DNA from: Fidelibacterota bacterium
Lineage (GTDB): Bacteria; Marinisomatota; Marinisomatia; SCGC-AAA003-L08; GCA-002719095
Assembly: GCA_002705575.1 (NCBI GenBank)
Contig: PAHI01000018.1
Span: 1-8,921 of the forward strand
Length of the DNA stretch: 8,921 nucleotides
Direction of reading: 5' to 3'
The notes under the pieces are model-generated. The model had not been told where the DNA came from, ran no database searches, and saw nothing but the letters and a program-made list of their open reading frames with translations. Positions 7,095 to 8,921 of the stretch are shown in pieces; positions within the stretch are counted from its first letter, which is position 1; every line of letters begins with the position of its first letter. Both the position numbers and the translations under genes were made by a program.

Positions 7095-7974
7095 ATTTTT
7101 TTTCAAATGAACTGGATGTTATATTTTTTGAAGGTTTGATTAATTTTGAAAGAATGCTTTTTGGTCCCAATTCAAAAAATGAATTAACTCCATCTTTTAT
7201 CATGTTAGAAATAATACTATCCCATTTTACTGGAGATGTGATTTGATTGATTATGTTTAGCTTAATAACCTCTCCTTTTGTGTTCGGCGTGGCATTGACA
7301 TTTTGGTATATTGGTAAAATAGCATCATTGAAATTTAGGTTATTTATAGTTTCTAGCAAAGCCTCAGATGCAGATTTCATAAGTGGAGAGTGGAAAGCTC
7401 CTGATATATTTAAAGGAACAACATGTATTTTGTGTTTCTTTAGATATGATACAGCATTATCGATATCTATTTCTTTGCCTGATAAAATAATTTGATTTTT
7501 TGAGTTATAGTTCGCTACAGATAGGTTGCTTAGAGTATTTAAGATACTATGCAATTCATCCATGTTTTTATGAAGTACTGCAATCATTTTTCCTGGGTTT
7601 TTAATATTAGCATTATTCATAGATTCAGATCTTATTTTAATAAATCTCAGAGCTTCTTTATATGAAATCACTTTAGAGGCATATAAGGCAGTTATTTCAC
7701 CAAGGCTATGACCAGCAAAACAATTTGGGAGCCCTTCTTTTTGAACGTGAATATTGTATGCTATAGAGCTTATTATAAATATTGCTGGTTGCGTATGTTT
7801 TGTGCTATTTAAAAGATTGTCAGGGTTAGTTGATATTATTTTTTTAATATCATATTTTAGAATTTCATTTGAGGTTTCAAAAAAGAGATTTGAAATTCTA
7901 GGATAACTCTTAAATAATTTGTCCATCCCCTTATATTGTGAGCCTTGGCCAGAAAATAAATATGCTTTATTCAT
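7081..7974 (-). CDS. fabD: Malonyl-CoA:ACP transacylase
   Basis: FabD moves malonyl from CoA to ACP, supplying the extender unit for FabF. The 297-residue protein has the N-terminal FSGQGSQYKGM (7-17), the nucleophile elbow GHSLGE (88-93, Ser90), Arg115 in IRSESM for binding the malonyl carboxylate, NQIILSG (160-166), and the catalytic GAFHSPLM (192-199, His195). FFELGPKSILSKL (266-278) is the normal C-terminal element. It is the first fab gene of the cluster. No Shine-Dalgarno is evident before its ATG, and it is separated from rpmF by 141 bases, where plsX and fabH would be in the classical order. Confidence 0.96.
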   Translation of the reverse strand: MNKAYLFSGQGSQYKGMDKLFKSYPRISNLFFETSNEILKYDIKKIISTNPDNLLNSTKHTQPAIFIISSIAYNIHVQKEGLPNCFAGHSLGEITALYASKVISYKEALRFIKIRSESMNNANIKNPGKMIAVLHKNMDELHSILNTLSNLSVANYNSKNQIILSGKEIDIDNAVSYLKKHKIHVVPLNISGAFHSPLMKSASEALLETINNLNFNDAILPIYQNVNATPNTKGEVIKLNIINQITSPVKWDSIISNMIKDGVNSFFELGPKSILSKLIKPSKNITSSSFEKKYEPI

Positions 7975-8115
7975 ACTAAATTTTTAATAAGATGAGAGTT
8001 TGTAATTCAATATGGGTTTAGTTTTGAGATTCCACATTTTAAAGAAATACATTTTTTTAAATAGATACAAATAAAATTTCAATCTATAGGATTGTTATTT
8101 TTAGTGTATAAAGAC
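7975..8115. other. Intergenic gap between rpmF and fabD, where plsX and fabH are missing
   Basis: These 141 bases are the largest non-coding stretch in the window. I see no remnant of PlsX or FabH in any frame. The gap holds an imperfect hairpin near the rpmF end (8073-8101) and otherwise A/T-rich sequence that may include a fabD promoter I cannot define. Confidence 0.6.
8073..8101 (-). terminator. Candidate hairpin (attenuator or weak terminator) after rpmF
   Basis: Read on the minus strand, AAAAT-AA-CAATC, a five-base loop CTATA, then GATTG-AA-ATTTT form a symmetric hairpin: two 5-bp stems with an internal A-A/A-A loop. It begins 14 bases past the rpmF stop and the 3' arm runs into a T-rich stretch. 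The inner stem has only two G-C pairs, so it would be a weak terminator. It may partly separate ribosomal protein expression from fab expression. Confidence 0.3.
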
Positions 8116-8301
8116 CTATTTGTTGTTTTGGAGTATTTCACCTTTGTAGTAAAGAACTCCGTCAACATAGTAGGCTCTGTGTCTCAAATGAGGGCTGCCA
8201 GTCTTAGAACAACTTAGAATGGATTTTTTATCATTTAATTTCCAGTGAGTTCTTCTTTTTCGTCCTCTTGTCTTTGATATTTTTCTTTTTGGTACAGCCA
8301 T
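8116..8301 (-). CDS. rpmF: 50S ribosomal protein bL32 (zinc-free form)
   Basis: bL32 is a small structural protein of the large ribosomal subunit. The 61-residue sequence opens with MAVPKRKISKTRGRKRRTHWKL, cited here by its key parts: PKRK, SK and RRTHWKL at positions 4-22. The second half, from SCSKTGSPHLRHRAYY onward, has only one cysteine (Cys31); the other zinc-ribbon cysteines are absent, so this is a C-minus paralogue type that does not bind zinc. The pattern resembles Bacteroidota-like bL32. The start is one base after the rpmB stop, and AAGAGA in the end of rpmB is the only ribosome-site candidate. Confidence 0.95.
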   Translation of the reverse strand: MAVPKRKISKTRGRKRRTHWKLNDKKSILSCSKTGSPHLRHRAYYVDGVLYYKGEILQNNK

Positions 8302-8302
8302 T

Positions 8303-8542
8303 TTATAATATATCTCTTAATTTTAAATTATTTTTATTTAAATATGAAAGAAGACCATGTTTGTCAATTGTTTTAATTGCTTTCGTAGAAATTTTTAGTC
8401 TAACATATTTTCCGGTCTCCGGCATGAAAACTTTTTTATTTTGTAGATTAGGGTATTGTTTCCTCTTGGTTTTATTGTGAGCCTTAGAAACATTGTTGGC
8501 CACTCGAGGTTTCTTACCTGTTATTTTACATATTTTAGACAT
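8303..8542 (-). CDS. rpmB: 50S ribosomal protein bL28
   Basis: bL28 is a large-subunit ribosomal protein. The 79-residue sequence shows the family core ITGKKPRVANNVSKAHNKTKRK (7-28; key residues TGKKP, NNVS, NKTKR), then YPNLQ and the C-terminal ISTKAIKTIDKHG. It has a single cysteine (Cys5), so it is the zinc-free form, like its neighbour bL32. AAAGG about ten bases upstream of the ATG serves as ribosome site. It begins the ribosomal-fab block and is followed one base later by rpmF rather than by the rpmG often found after rpmB. Confidence 0.96.
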   Translation of the reverse strand: MSKICKITGKKPRVANNVSKAHNKTKRKQYPNLQNKKVFMPETGKYVRLKISTKAIKTIDKHGLLSYLNKNNLKLRDIL

Positions 8543-8567
8543 AACATACTTACCTTTTGATTTATAA

Positions 8568-8604
8568 CGCGAGCTAATTTATAAAAAAAAAAGAATAAAG
8601 TCAT
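8568..8604 (-). promoter_or_regulatory. Candidate promoter of the rpmB-rpmF(-fab) operon
   Basis: On the minus strand a TATAAA (8578-8583) follows a ten-base T run and a weak upstream ATGACT (8599-8604) with a short 15-base spacer. Just after the TATAAA comes GCTCGCG (8568-8574), the only G+C-rich patch in the area. It lies where a discriminator would be and leaves a leader of about 28 bases. The -35 match and spacing are poor, so this is tentative. Confidence 0.25.
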
Positions 8605-8618
8605 ATAAATTTTTAAAA

Positions 8619-8921
8619 TTAGTTTTGGTCAATCCAAACATCTATTTCTAAATCGTTTGAAACTTTATATTTTAATTCAATTGCTTGCTGCTCTGATTGA
8701 ATTGGGCCTACTCTGACTTTGTGCCAGCTTTTTCCTCGATTATCAACTAAATCAAGAATAAATGCATTATAACCTAAAGCCTTAAGTTTATTAAAATCTT
8801 CCTGAGCTTGATCTTTACTTGGCCAGGTACTTACTTGGATGTAATATTGCTCAATTTTTGATGAGCTGGATTTTTCTATATCTTCATAGTCGATAAGATT
8901 TTCTACATCAATTTTTGATGA
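8619..8921 (-). CDS. SPOR-domain protein, C-terminal part (5' end outside window)
   Basis: Reading the minus strand in from the right edge gives 100 residues ending in TAA at 8619-8621; no start lies within the window. Residues about 26-95 of the fragment form a SPOR domain: YYIQVSTWPSKDQAQE, then KLKALGYNAFILDL, then WHKVRVGPIQSEQQAIELK. SPOR domains bind septal peptidoglycan stripped of stem peptides, so such proteins usually act at the envelope during division, with an N-terminal membrane anchor or signal; that part cannot be seen here. The preceding 25 residues are a Ser- and acid-rich linker with an in-frame repeat of SSKI. It is on the same strand as rpmB, 76 bases upstream of it. Confidence 0.85.
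   Translation of the reverse strand, partial: SSKIDVENLIDYEDIEKSSSSKIEQYYIQVSTWPSKDQAQEDFNKLKALGYNAFILDLVDNRGKSWHKVRVGPIQSEQQAIELKYKVSNDLEIDVWIDQN
8851..8921 (-). repeat. In-frame 14-base direct repeat in the SPOR-protein linker
   Basis: The + strand 14-mer tcaatttttgatga occurs exactly at 8851-8864 and 8908-8921, 57 bases (19 codons) apart and in the same frame, encoding SSKI plus Asp or Glu each time. The outer copy touches the window edge, so a longer repeated linker may continue beyond it. Confidence 0.55.

Noticed and set aside
7984..8016. TTGAAT ... TATTAA as a fabD promoter
   Set aside because: Spacer of 15 bases and a poor -10; A/T-rich sequence gives such matches easily.
7984..8052. 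22-codon minus-strand open frame in the rpmF-fabD gap
   Set aside because: No ribosome site, no recognisable motif, and a length expected by chance in A/T-rich DNA.
8559..8584. Pair of atttata boxes upstream of rpmB as an operator
   Set aside because: Short A/T words repeated 17 bases apart are common here; one copy is better read as a -10 element and the other overlaps the leader.
8608..8620. AATTTT-T-AAAATT palindrome over the stop of the SPOR gene
   Set aside because: A one-base loop cannot form a hairpin as written, all pairs are A-T, and the T run at 8583-8592 is too far downstream for an intrinsic terminator.

Overview
The window is an AT-rich (about 28 % G+C in the lines I counted by hand), very compact bacterial chromosome segment. 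It holds two convergent gene blocks plus a gene fragment at each edge. I see no tRNA, rRNA, CRISPR array, insertion sequence, phage gene or attachment site. Several features fit the FCB side of the bacterial tree (Bacteroidota, Marinimicrobia and relatives): a zinc-free bL32 with the GxPHLxHRAYY pattern, a bifunctional-nuclease domain fused to a UVR motif, the PGI/PMI type of sugar isomerase, and a SPOR protein. A small-genome marine lineage such as Candidatus Marinimicrobia is my best guess. That placement is inference and needs a phylogeny.

Left block (+ strand, 2-4240): the 3' end of anmK (anhydro-MurNAc kinase), an AlgC-type phosphomannomutase/phosphoglucomutase, a short-chain (probably C20) polyprenyl diphosphate synthase, a bifunctional phosphoglucose/phosphomannose isomerase, and a bifunctional-nuclease/UVR protein. 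Each gene overlaps the next by 1 to 14 bases, so this is almost certainly one operon. Its theme is sugar-phosphate and isoprenoid precursor supply for the cell envelope: the isomerase makes mannose-6-P (or glucose-6-P), the mutase converts it to the 1-phosphate, the prenyl synthase makes isoprenoid chains, and AnmK recycles a peptidoglycan sugar.

Right block (- strand, read from 8542 down to 4230): rpmB, rpmF, a 141-base gap with a hairpin, then fabD, fabG, acpP, fabF and rnc. This resembles the classical rpmF-plsX-fabH-fabD-fabG-acpP-fabF-rnc cluster, but plsX and fabH are absent. FabD loads malonyl onto the ACP, FabF condenses, and FabG reduces. The initiating FabH and the acyl-phosphate enzyme PlsX must be elsewhere or replaced. 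Upstream of rpmB, on the same strand, is the C-terminal 100 residues of a SPOR-domain protein that runs off the window.

The two blocks meet tail to tail at 4230-4240 with an 11-base overlap and no convincing terminator. Left-block genes are G- and T-rich on the coding strand, whereas right-block genes have about equal G and C and more A than T on theirs. Both patterns fit a strand mutation bias with the + strand as replication leading strand. All genes look intact apart from the two edge fragments. I did not find a convincing new biological system; the most notable points are the shortened fab cluster, the mixed envelope-precursor operon and several residue-level deviations.
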